From: Pelomonas saccharophila_A | GTDB lineage: Bacteria > Pseudomonadota > Gammaproteobacteria > Burkholderiales > Burkholderiaceae_C | Reading direction: 5' to 3' | DNA length: 64,000 nt | Assembly: GCF_031458095.1 (NCBI RefSeq) | Contig: NZ_JAVDXU010000003.1 | Location: forward strand, 434,001-498,000 | Part shown: in pieces, positions 57,601-64,000 of the stretch | How positions within the stretch are numbered: the stretch's first letter is position 1 | How the letters are laid out: each line of letters begins with the position of its first letter | The notes under the pieces: model-generated | Seen by the model: only the letters and a program-made list of their open reading frames with translations | The model's database searches: none | Told to the model about the DNA's origin: nothing | Translations under genes and position numbers: made by a program

Positions 57601-58679
57601 AGTCCGCGCTGGCACTGCTGCTGGTGGCCAGCCTGAGCCAGGCCCAGGAGCGCCCCCAGCTGGCGCCGCAACAGGCGGCCCAGCACACGACGGCGGCCTA
57701 TCTCGGCGACTGGAAACCGGCACCGCTGGCCGACCTGGCCGCCAGCCCGCCGGACCTTGTCGTCAGGGCCGGCGAGTCGGTGCAGGCGGCCATCGACAAG
57801 GTGCCCGCTGAAGGCGCCAAGCGCTGGGTCATCCAGATCCAGCCCGGCACCTACCGCGGGCCGCTGTGCATCAAGGACAAGGCGCCCATCGCCTTGATCG
57901 GCGCGGCGTTGGACGCGAGCGCCGTCGTGCTGGTGGACAACCGCTTCTCCGGCAAGCCCAAGGGCGAGAACGAGGCCGCCCACCCCTGCTGGCCCGAGCT
58001 CGGCAAGACCACCATCGGCACCAGCGGCAGCACCAGCGTGCTCGTGCAGAGCAACGACGTGCAGCTCATCTCGCTGACCATCGCCAACGATGCGATGGAC
58101 GGCGTGCGCCGCGGCGAGGCCTACCCGCCGGGCGTCGGCGAAAGCGGCGGCGCGCAAGCCGTGGCGCTGACCCTCACTGGCGACCGCATCCAACTCGACA
58201 ACGTGCGCCTGCTCGGCCACCAGGACACCCTCTACGTCAAGCGTTCAGCGCCCGAAAAGCCGGCCCGCCAGCTGATCCGCCACAGCCTGATTGCGGGCGA
58301 TGTGGACTTCATCTTCGGCAACGCGACCCTGGTCATCGAGCACTCCACCGTCCTCACGCGAGCCAATCGCCGCACGCCCGGCCACGGCGGCATCATCCTT
58401 GCGCCCAGCACGGCGCCTGATGTGAACCAGGGCTTCCTCGTCACGCACAGCCGCCTCGTCGGCGAGCCCGGCATCGCGCCCGGCGCCACGTCCCTCGGCC
58501 GCGCCTGGGATGCCGGCGTGAAGGCCGGTACCTGGGTCGCCGGCTCCAGCCCCAACGGCATGGCGGTCGTGCGCGACAGCGAGATCGGCGCCCATGTCGG
58601 TCCCTGGAACGCCAGCACCTCGCGCCGGCCTTTCGACGCGGCCACGAACCGCCTCAGCGAATTCAACAACCGACCATGA
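57597..58679 (+). CDS. Secreted pectinesterase (CE8)
   Basis: The 360-residue protein has a signal peptide (SALALLLVASLSQA) and CE8 beta-helix motifs: ESVQAAIDKVP, LIGHQDT-type (LLGHQDTLYV), GDVDFIFGNA with the catalytic Asp and SLGRAWDAG with the Arg. It removes methyl esters from pectin in the periplasm or outside, preparing it for pectate lyases. GTG 57597 overlaps the ogl stop (GTGA), although ogl acts inside the cell. Confidence 0.93.
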   Translation: MKSALALLLVASLSQAQERPQLAPQQAAQHTTAAYLGDWKPAPLADLAASPPDLVVRAGESVQAAIDKVPAEGAKRWVIQIQPGTYRGPLCIKDKAPIALIGAALDASAVVLVDNRFSGKPKGENEAAHPCWPELGKTTIGTSGSTSVLVQSNDVQLISLTIANDAMDGVRRGEAYPPGVGESGGAQAVALTLTGDRIQLDNVRLLGHQDTLYVKRSAPEKPARQLIRHSLIAGDVDFIFGNATLVIEHSTVLTRANRRTPGHGGIILAPSTAPDVNQGFLVTHSRLVGEPGIAPGATSLGRAWDAGVKAGTWVAGSSPNGMAVVRDSEIGAHVGPWNASTSRRPFDAATNRLSEFNNRP

Positions 58680-59947
58680 CACTCCACCGCCGCCAACTCC
58701 TCGCCCTCGCCGGCCTCTCTGCCGGACTCTCCGCACTCGGCGGCTGCGCCACCCCCTCGCCTGCGATCGTCGAGTCGGCCCAGGGCTGGGCCGGTGTCGG
58801 CAACACCACGGGCGGCGCGAAGGCTATTCCCCAGCACATCTTCGACGTCCACGACCGCGCCGGCCTGAACGTCGCGCTGCGCCTGGGCGACAAGCCCAAG
58901 ATCATCCGCATCCATGCCTTCATCGACCTCTGCCCCGGCGGTGTCGAGGCCTTCCGCGACCCCGAGTTCAGCTTCGACGCCTTCGATCACGCCTACGACC
59001 CCGCCACCTGGGGCCGCGACGACCCCAAAGGCCCGCTGGAAGACGCCCGCAAGCGCTCAGCACAGCGCCAGGCCGCCGTGTCCATCGTGCGCCTGCCGTC
59101 CAACACGACACTGCTGGGTGCGGCGCCCGGCGCCGGCTTTCAGCACGGCATGGTGCTGCTGGACAAGGTCAGCAACATCGTCATCCGCGACCTGCGCTTC
59201 TCCGACGCCTACGACCACTTTCCCGGCTGGGAGCCGCGCGACAACGTACATGGCGAGTGGAACTCCGAATACGACGCGCTGTCGCTGCGCGGCGCCGAGC
59301 GCGTCTGGGTGGACCATTGCCTCTTCGACGACGGCAAGCATCCCGACAAGCTGGAGCCCATCCGCCTGGGCCAGCGCGTGCAGCACCACGACGGCCTGCT
59401 GGACATCACCAACGGCAGCGACCTCGTCACCGTGTCCTGGTGCCGCTTCCAGGCCCATGACAAAACCATGCTGATCGGCAACAGCGACAGCTTGACGTCC
59501 GACACCGGCAAGCTGCGCGTGACCCTGCACCACAACCACTTCCATGCCTGCAAGGAACGCTCACCGCGGGTGCGCTATGGCCGAGTGCATGTGGTGGGCA
59601 ACCTCTTCACCGCCGACCGCGCCGAAGAATTCGGCTATTCCCTGGGCGTCGGCGTGCAGTCGCACCTCTTCAGCGAGCACAACCGCTGGGAGCTGCCGGC
59701 CGAGATCGGCGCCGATCGCCTGATCCGCCGCTGGAAGGGCACGGCGTTTGTCGACACCGGCAGCCGGCTCAATGGCCGGCCGGTCGACATCCTGGCCGCC
59801 TGGCGGGCCAGCCACCCGGGCGAAACCCTGTCGCCGGACGTCGGCTGGCGCCCCGATGAGGCCTATGACGCCGCCGCCCTGCGTCCGCAACAACCCGATC
59901 AACTGGCTGAGCAAATCCGCGCCGGCGCCGGGCCACGCCGAGCCTGA
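58676..59947 (+). CDS. PL1-family pectate lyase, predicted Tat-exported lipoprotein
   Basis: The 423-residue protein has an N-terminus with twin arginine (LHRRQLLALAG) and a lipobox LGGC (Cys24). The PL1 helix has VWVDHCLFDDG, KTMLIGNSDSLTSD and ERSPRVRYGRVHVVGN with the catalytic Arg. It differs from the other two PL1 lyases and resembles the PL1 half of the 936-residue fusion. It would be membrane-anchored, cutting polygalacturonate near the uptake systems. Its ATG overlaps the pectinesterase stop by 4 nt. Confidence 0.9.
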   Translation: MTLHRRQLLALAGLSAGLSALGGCATPSPAIVESAQGWAGVGNTTGGAKAIPQHIFDVHDRAGLNVALRLGDKPKIIRIHAFIDLCPGGVEAFRDPEFSFDAFDHAYDPATWGRDDPKGPLEDARKRSAQRQAAVSIVRLPSNTTLLGAAPGAGFQHGMVLLDKVSNIVIRDLRFSDAYDHFPGWEPRDNVHGEWNSEYDALSLRGAERVWVDHCLFDDGKHPDKLEPIRLGQRVQHHDGLLDITNGSDLVTVSWCRFQAHDKTMLIGNSDSLTSDTGKLRVTLHHNHFHACKERSPRVRYGRVHVVGNLFTADRAEEFGYSLGVGVQSHLFSEHNRWELPAEIGADRLIRRWKGTAFVDTGSRLNGRPVDILAAWRASHPGETLSPDVGWRPDEAYDAAALRPQQPDQLAEQIRAGAGPRRA

Positions 59948-59991
59948 GTCAGAATCCAGCCTTGAAACACGCACCCGAAAGAATCGAAACG

Positions 59992-60792
59992 ATGGATGAA
60001 GACATTGGTGATTCGAAGCAGCCCGAGTCGGTTGCCGCGGTGCTCAAGGTGTTCGCCATCCTGAACGCCCTGGGTGAGCGCAGTGACATCGGGATCACCG
60101 ACCTCTCGGTGCGCCTGGCCATGCCCAAGGCGACGGTCTACCGCTTCCTGCAGACCATGAAGGGCCTGGGCTATGTGCGCCAGGAGGCCGACAGCGAGCG
60201 CTATGGCCTGGCCATGCGCATGTTCGAGCTCGGCTCCAAGGCCCTGCCCTCGCCCGAGCTGGTCGACCTGGCCAAGCACCATATGCAGATGCTGGCCGAT
60301 GCCACCGGCGAGACCGTCCACCTGGGTAGCCTCATCGACAGCGAGATCATCTACATCCACAAGGTCGACTCGCGCCACATGCTGGGCATGTACTCGCGCA
60401 TCGGCCGCCGCGCGCCGCTGCATTGCACCGCGATCGGCAAGGTGCTGATGGCCTGGGAGCACCCCGAGCGCCGCGACCGCATCCTGGACGGCGCCGAGTT
60501 CAAGCGCTTTCGCGACAAGACCATCGTCACCCGCCCCGCCTTCCTGGCCGAGCTGGAGCAGGTCAAGAAGCAGGGCTTCGGCGAGGACCGCGAGGAATTC
60601 GACGACCACATCCGCTGCCTGGGCGTGCCCATCTTCGACCGCCTGGGCCAGCCCATCGCCGGCATGAGCGTGTCCTTCCCGACCTTCCGCTTCGACGTCG
60701 AGAAGGCGCCCGAGGTCGTCAAGATGCTGCAGACCGCCAGCCGCGACATCTCGGAAAAGCTGGGTTGCACCCACTACCCGATCCCGGCCTGA
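59992..60792 (+). CDS. kdgR: IclR-family regulator KdgR
   Basis: The 266-residue protein closely follows enterobacterial KdgR: PESVAAVLKVFAILNALGE, the helix-turn-helix IGITDLSVRLAMPKATVYRFLQTM, MYSRIGRRAPLHCTAIGKVL and the C-terminal FPTFRFDVEKAPE. KdgR represses pectin genes and is released by KDG. The recognition helix differs from the enterobacterial one mainly at two positions, so a similar operator is expected, as found upstream of kdgK, kdgF and kduD. ATG 59992 is preferred over TTG 59962. Confidence 0.94.
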   Translation: MDEDIGDSKQPESVAAVLKVFAILNALGERSDIGITDLSVRLAMPKATVYRFLQTMKGLGYVRQEADSERYGLAMRMFELGSKALPSPELVDLAKHHMQMLADATGETVHLGSLIDSEIIYIHKVDSRHMLGMYSRIGRRAPLHCTAIGKVLMAWEHPERRDRILDGAEFKRFRDKTIVTRPAFLAELEQVKKQGFGEDREEFDDHIRCLGVPIFDRLGQPIAGMSVSFPTFRFDVEKAPEVVKMLQTASRDISEKLGCTHYPIPA

Positions 60793-60893
60793 GGAGGCCT
60801 CTCTAGAACCGCTGGAGCGCCTGTCGCCCCAGGGACGCGGGGGCATTTCGCGTGATGCTTCAATGGCGGCTGTTGTGTGAACCGACAGCCCCC

Positions 60894-61913
60894 ATGAGCC
60901 CAATCAATCGCCAGATCGTCCTCGCCACCCGCCCCAAGGGCGAGGTCACGCCCGACAACTTCCGCCTCGTCGAGGTCGCTCTCGCCCCGCTGTCCGAGGG
61001 CCAGGTGCGCGTGCGCAACCATTACCTGAGCCTGGACCCCTACATGCGCGGCCGCATGAACGACAGCAAGAGCTACGCCGCGTCCCAGCCGCTGGACGAG
61101 GTCATGATCGGCGGCACGGTCGGCGAAGTCGTCGAGTCGAAGAACGCCAATTTCGCTGTCGGCGACAAGGTCGTCGGCATGGGCGGCTGGCAGGAATACC
61201 AGACCGTCGACGCCACCCAGCGCGGCGTGCTCAGCAAGGTCGACACCACCCACATCCCGCTGTCCGCCTACCTGGGTTCGGTCGGCATGCCCGGCGTGAC
61301 GGCCTGGTATGGCCTGATGAAGATCATCCAGGTGAAGGCCGGCGAGACTGTCGTGGTCAGCGCCGCCAGCGGTGCCGTCGGCAGCGTGGTGGGTCAGCTC
61401 GCCAAGGCGCGCGGCGCTCGCGCGGTCGGCCTGGCCGGTGGCGCCGACAAATGCCGTTATGTCGTCGAGGAACTGGGCTTTGACGCTTGCATCGACTACA
61501 AGCAGCACGCCGACCTGAAGTCGCTATCCGGCGCGCTGAAGGCCGAGTGCCCGAATGGCATCGACGGCTATTTCGAGAACGTCGGCGGCATGATCCTGGA
61601 CGCTGTGCTGCTGCGCGCCAACGCCTTCAGCCGCATCGCCATGTGCGGCATGATTTCCGGCTACAACGGCGAGCCCATCCCGCTCCAGTATCCCCAGCTC
61701 ATCCTGACCAACCGCATGAAGGTCGAGGGCTTCATCGTGTCCGAGCACATGGAAGTCTGGCCCGAGGCGCTGAAGGAGCTGGGCGGCATGGTCGCCACCG
61801 GCAAGCTCAAGTTCCGCGAGTCCGTGTCTGAGGGCATCGCCAGCGCCCCCGAGGCCTTCATGGGCCTGCTCAAGGGCAAGAACTTCGGCAAGCAGCTCGT
61901 CAAGCTGATCTGA
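60894..61913 (+). CDS. NADP-dependent oxidoreductase of the MDR/CurA type
   Basis: The 339-residue protein has the zinc-free medium-chain reductase layout: SLDPYMRGRMND, GGTVGEVVESK, VSAASGAVGSVVGQLAK (nucleotide motif), YFENVGG and the C-terminal AFMGLLKGKNFGKQLVK. Such enzymes reduce alkenals, enones or curcumin with NADPH. ATG 60894 follows no strong ribosome site, but begins the conserved N-terminus. The next gene starts on its last stop base. Confidence 0.92.
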   Translation: MSPINRQIVLATRPKGEVTPDNFRLVEVALAPLSEGQVRVRNHYLSLDPYMRGRMNDSKSYAASQPLDEVMIGGTVGEVVESKNANFAVGDKVVGMGGWQEYQTVDATQRGVLSKVDTTHIPLSAYLGSVGMPGVTAWYGLMKIIQVKAGETVVVSAASGAVGSVVGQLAKARGARAVGLAGGADKCRYVVEELGFDACIDYKQHADLKSLSGALKAECPNGIDGYFENVGGMILDAVLLRANAFSRIAMCGMISGYNGEPIPLQYPQLILTNRMKVEGFIVSEHMEVWPEALKELGGMVATGKLKFRESVSEGIASAPEAFMGLLKGKNFGKQLVKLI

Positions 61914-62362
61914 TGCGCTGGACTTGTGTCCCGTTCAAGGAGCTGACGATCGAGCAGCTCTACGACGTGCTGGCCCTGCGTTCCGAGGTCTTTGTCGTGG
62001 AGCAGAACTGCGTCTTCCTCGACATCGACGGCCTGGACCGTCAGACCTGGCATCTGCTGGGCCATGGCGATGATGGGCGGCTCAACGCCTATCTGCGCCT
62101 GATCCCGCCGGGGCTGAAGGCGCCCGACGCGCTGATCGGCCGCGTCGTCACCTCGCCCGCCGCCCGCGGTGGCGGCACAGGGCGCTTGTTGATGGCCGAG
62201 GCCCTCGCCCACTGCGAGCGCCTGTGGCCCAGGCATTCGATCACGCTGCACGCCCAGGCCCACCTGGAGCGCTTCTACGGCAGCTTTGGTTTCTCGCCCG
62301 TTGGCGAGCAATACATGGAAGACGGCATCCCTCACATCGAGATGCGCAAGGAGACCACGTAA
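61913..62362 (+). CDS. GNAT-family N-acetyltransferase, ElaA-like
   Basis: The 149-residue protein starts WTCVPFKELTIEQLYDVLALRSEVFVVEQNCVF (in part), the ElaA signature of VFVVEQ and D-x-D-x-L-D. The acetyl-CoA loop is RGGGTGRLLM, with IGRVVTSPAARGGG before it. The substrate of ElaA is unknown. It overlaps the reductase stop by 1 nt and the SDR start by 1 nt, so the three are cotranslated. Confidence 0.9.
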   Translation: MRWTCVPFKELTIEQLYDVLALRSEVFVVEQNCVFLDIDGLDRQTWHLLGHGDDGRLNAYLRLIPPGLKAPDALIGRVVTSPAARGGGTGRLLMAEALAHCERLWPRHSITLHAQAHLERFYGSFGFSPVGEQYMEDGIPHIEMRKETT

Positions 62363-63249
62363 TGAGCAAACAAACCGCAGTCATCACCGGCGCCGGCTCA
62401 GGCTTTGGCCTGGAGACCGCCCGCCTCGCCGCCGCGCGCGGCATGAACCTCGTCCTCGTCGACGTGCAGGCCGATGCGCTGGACAAGGCCGCCTCGGAGT
62501 TCAAGGACGTCGAGGTGCTGGCCCGCGTCGTCGACGTGGCCAAGGCCGATCAGATGGAAGCGCTGGCTGCCGCCGTGCAGCAGCGCTTTGGCGCCCCCCA
62601 CTTCGTCTTCAACAACGCCGGTGTCGGGTCGGGCGGCCTGATCTGGGAGAGCTCCTTAAGCGACTGGGAATGGGTCATGGGCGTCAACGTGATGGGCGTC
62701 GTGCATGGCGTGCGCCTGTTCACGCCCATGATGCTGGCCGCCGCCAAGGCCGACCCGGCCTACTCAGGCCATATCGTCAACACCGCCTCCATGGCCGGCA
62801 TGCTGAACCCGCCGAACATGGGCGTCTACAACGTGTCCAAGCACGCGGTCGTGTCGCTGTCCGAGACCCTCTACCAGGACCTGTCCCTGGTGACCGACCA
62901 GGTCCACGCCTCGGTGCTCTGCCCCTTCTTCGTCCCCACCGGCATCAGCCAGAGCCACCGCAACCGCCCCAGCGAGTTCGCCGCGGCCAAGCCGACCAAG
63001 AGCCAGATGATTTCCCAGGCCCAGTCCGACAAGGCGGTGTCCTCGGGCAAGCTGACGGCGGCCGACGTGGCGGCCATGGTCTTCGACGCCATCGACCACA
63101 ACAAGTTCTACATCTTCAGCCACCCGCAGGCCCTGGCCGGCGTGCAGACGCGGCTGGAAGACGTCATGCTGCTGCGCAACCCGACCGACGCCTTTGTCGA
63201 CAAGCCGGAGATCGGCGCCGCGCTGCGGGCCAAGCTGCGCGCCGATTGA
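62362..63249 (+). CDS. Short-chain dehydrogenase/reductase
   Basis: The 295-residue protein has TGAGSGFGL, NNAGVGSGG, the Ser in NTASMAG and the YNVSKHA active site, in the order of classical SDRs. The C-terminal 70 residues (SHRNRPSEFAA and onwards) are a family extension. Substrate unknown; the neighbouring NADP reductase and acetyltransferase hint at a shared detoxification or lipid-modifying role, with no direct evidence. Confidence 0.9.
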   Translation: MSKQTAVITGAGSGFGLETARLAAARGMNLVLVDVQADALDKAASEFKDVEVLARVVDVAKADQMEALAAAVQQRFGAPHFVFNNAGVGSGGLIWESSLSDWEWVMGVNVMGVVHGVRLFTPMMLAAAKADPAYSGHIVNTASMAGMLNPPNMGVYNVSKHAVVSLSETLYQDLSLVTDQVHASVLCPFFVPTGISQSHRNRPSEFAAAKPTKSQMISQAQSDKAVSSGKLTAADVAAMVFDAIDHNKFYIFSHPQALAGVQTRLEDVMLLRNPTDAFVDKPEIGAALRAKLRAD

Positions 63250-63265
63250 GCCCCCTCGGCGGGGC
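63250..63265 (+). terminator. Possible terminator hairpin after the SDR gene
   Basis: GCCCC/GGGGC with a 6-nt loop directly follows the SDR stop codon. There is no T-run, so the assignment is weak. The rest of the 245-bp gap to the GPH transporter (63266-63494) contains no gene; it holds a CCCTG/CAGGG dyad and, near its end, a candidate KdgR box. Confidence 0.4.
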
Positions 63266-63455
63266 CTGACCCGCGCGTCGGCCTCGCCGTATGCCTGCGC
63301 GCGACGCGCTGACATACCACTGCACCAACCCCAAGCCCTGCCGGCCTTAGCCCGCAGGGCCGCAGCGCATGGGAGAGCGAGAGCCCAGGGTTGACGGCAG
63401 GTCCCAAAGCATCCGGAAATGGGATACTCGCCACACGGAACGACAGGCCACAAAA

Positions 63456-63474
63456 AATGAAACTGTCTTCCACT
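63456..63474 (+). promoter_or_regulatory. Candidate KdgR operator upstream of the GPH transporter
   Basis: AATGAAACTGTCTTCCACT matches the KdgR consensus at about 15 of 19 positions; the left half is perfect, the right half weaker. It lies 20 nt before the start codon. Confidence 0.5.
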
Positions 63475-63494
63475 TCACAGAGAGACAGCCCGTC

Positions 63495-64000
63495 ATGACC
63501 CGAACGATCTCGATCAGACACACGCTGAGCTATGGCAGCGCCAATCTGCTGGGCAGCGGCGCCCTGGCCATCGCGGCGGCATGGCTGCTCTATTTCTACA
63601 CGACCTTCTGCGGCCTGACGGTCGTCGAGGCAGCCACGATCTTCTCGGTGGCCAGCATCCTGGATGCCATCAGCAACCCGGTGATGGGGTATATCAGCGA
63701 CAACTTCTACAACACGCGTTTGGGCCGCAAGTTCGGGCGCCGACGCTTTTTCATTCTGGTCGGCATTCCTGCGGTGCTGCTGTATCCGCTGATGTGGATC
63801 GAGGGTTTCGGGTTCTGGTACTACCTGGGCATGTATGCCCTGTTCGAATTGGTCTACACCATGATCATGGTTCCCTATGAAACCCTGGCCACGGAAATGA
63901 CCACGGATTTTGCCGTCCGCTCCAAACTCACCGGTTCCAAGGCCATGTTCGGCAAGGGCGCCAACTTCCTGGCCGCCTTCATCCCGGCCCAGCTGTTCCT
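63495..64000 (+). CDS. GPH/MelB-type sugar transporter, C-terminus cut by the window edge
   Basis: The visible 168 residues start MTRTISIRHTLSYGSANLLG and include GRKFGRRRFFILVGIP, the signature region of glycoside-pentoside-hexuronide cotransporters, with ISNPVMGYISD before it. About five membrane segments are seen. With pectinolysis genes alongside and a KdgR-like box upstream, an oligogalacturonide or hexuronide substrate is likely. The start ATG 63495 follows AGAGACAG. The 3' part is missing. Confidence 0.85.
   Translation, partial: MTRTISIRHTLSYGSANLLGSGALAIAAAWLLYFYTTFCGLTVVEAATIFSVASILDAISNPVMGYISDNFYNTRLGRKFGRRRFFILVGIPAVLLYPLMWIEGFGFWYYLGMYALFELVYTMIMVPYETLATEMTTDFAVRSKLTGSKAMFGKGANFLAAFIPAQLF

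Noticed and set aside
63250..63494. Possible fifth copy of the structured repeat after the SDR gene
   Set aside because: It begins with a GC hairpin after a stop codon, but lacks the middle hairpin and the GCGGGCC/GGCCCGC end seen in the four true copies.
1..64000. CRISPR arrays, tRNA or rRNA genes, transposases
   Set aside because: No regularly spaced direct repeats, no cloverleaf-like segments in gaps and no transposase motifs were noticed by eye; a dedicated scan could still find a small RNA gene.

Overview
The window is high-GC DNA, densely packed with genes and often with 1-4 nt stop/start overlaps. Protein content (HprK-related kinase, PEP-CTERM protein, GNAT/ElaA, Mla-type ABC transporter, TonB receptors, TRAP and GPH transporters, pectinolysis genes) fits a betaproteobacterium of the order Burkholderiales, probably the Roseateles/Rubrivivax/Leptothrix side. 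This placement is inferred from protein character only. No rRNA, tRNA, insertion sequence, CRISPR array or replication origin was seen.

Region 1 (1-12.1 kb) is a surface-product locus. An HprK-related kinase and a nucleotidyltransferase are divergently paired. After them comes a long minus-strand operon running from 12079 to 3645: a c-type cytochrome lipoprotein, a porin-like barrel with a heme-c motif, a radical SAM enzyme, a methyltransferase, an amidohydrolase, a B12-binding radical SAM enzyme, a glycosyltransferase and a flippase. A further glycosyltransferase and methyltransferase lie beside it.

Region 2 (12.2-17.7 kb) holds an ECF sigma factor, a zinc-finger anti-sigma factor, a secreted subtilase and a TorF-like barrel, all overlapping head to tail. 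Two matching promoter-like sites (same -35, same spacer length, same -10) precede the sigma gene and the cytochrome operon, which suggests that the sigma factor controls both. Upstream is a 735-residue fusion of a trypsin-like peptidase with an S1/P1-nuclease-like domain.

Region 3 (17.8-22.7 kb) is an MlaE-MlaF-MlaD-lipoprotein transporter operon. Each gap between its genes is filled by a copy of a structured repeat. A fourth copy lies after the cytochrome lipoprotein gene in region 1. The central hairpin of this repeat shows compensatory base changes among the four copies.

Region 4 (22.8-31.1 kb) has a metallopeptidase, a RidA/amidohydrolase/dipeptidase/AmpG-like MFS operon with a divergent TetR regulator, and a double-retropepsin TPR protein.

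Region 5 (31.3-64 kb) is a pectin utilisation locus in several blocks. Block one is kdgK, a PL1 lyase, a GH43 enzyme and a TRAP transporter. Block two is two TonB receptors, a PEP-CTERM protein, a PL1-CE8 fusion, another PL1 lyase and a CE12-type esterase. Block three is kdgF, kduD, ogl, a pectinesterase, a PL1 lipoprotein and the regulator kdgR, and a GPH-type transporter follows at the right edge. Candidate KdgR boxes precede kdgK, kdgF, kduD and the GPH transporter gene. The implied route is: outer-membrane binding and secreted lyases/esterases, oligomer import, Ogl cleavage, KdgF, an isomerase not found here, KduD, then KdgK. Between blocks one and two (38-43.5 kb) sits a run of small unrelated genes, including an AAC(3)-I-like acetyltransferase, cutA and a murein endopeptidase homologue.
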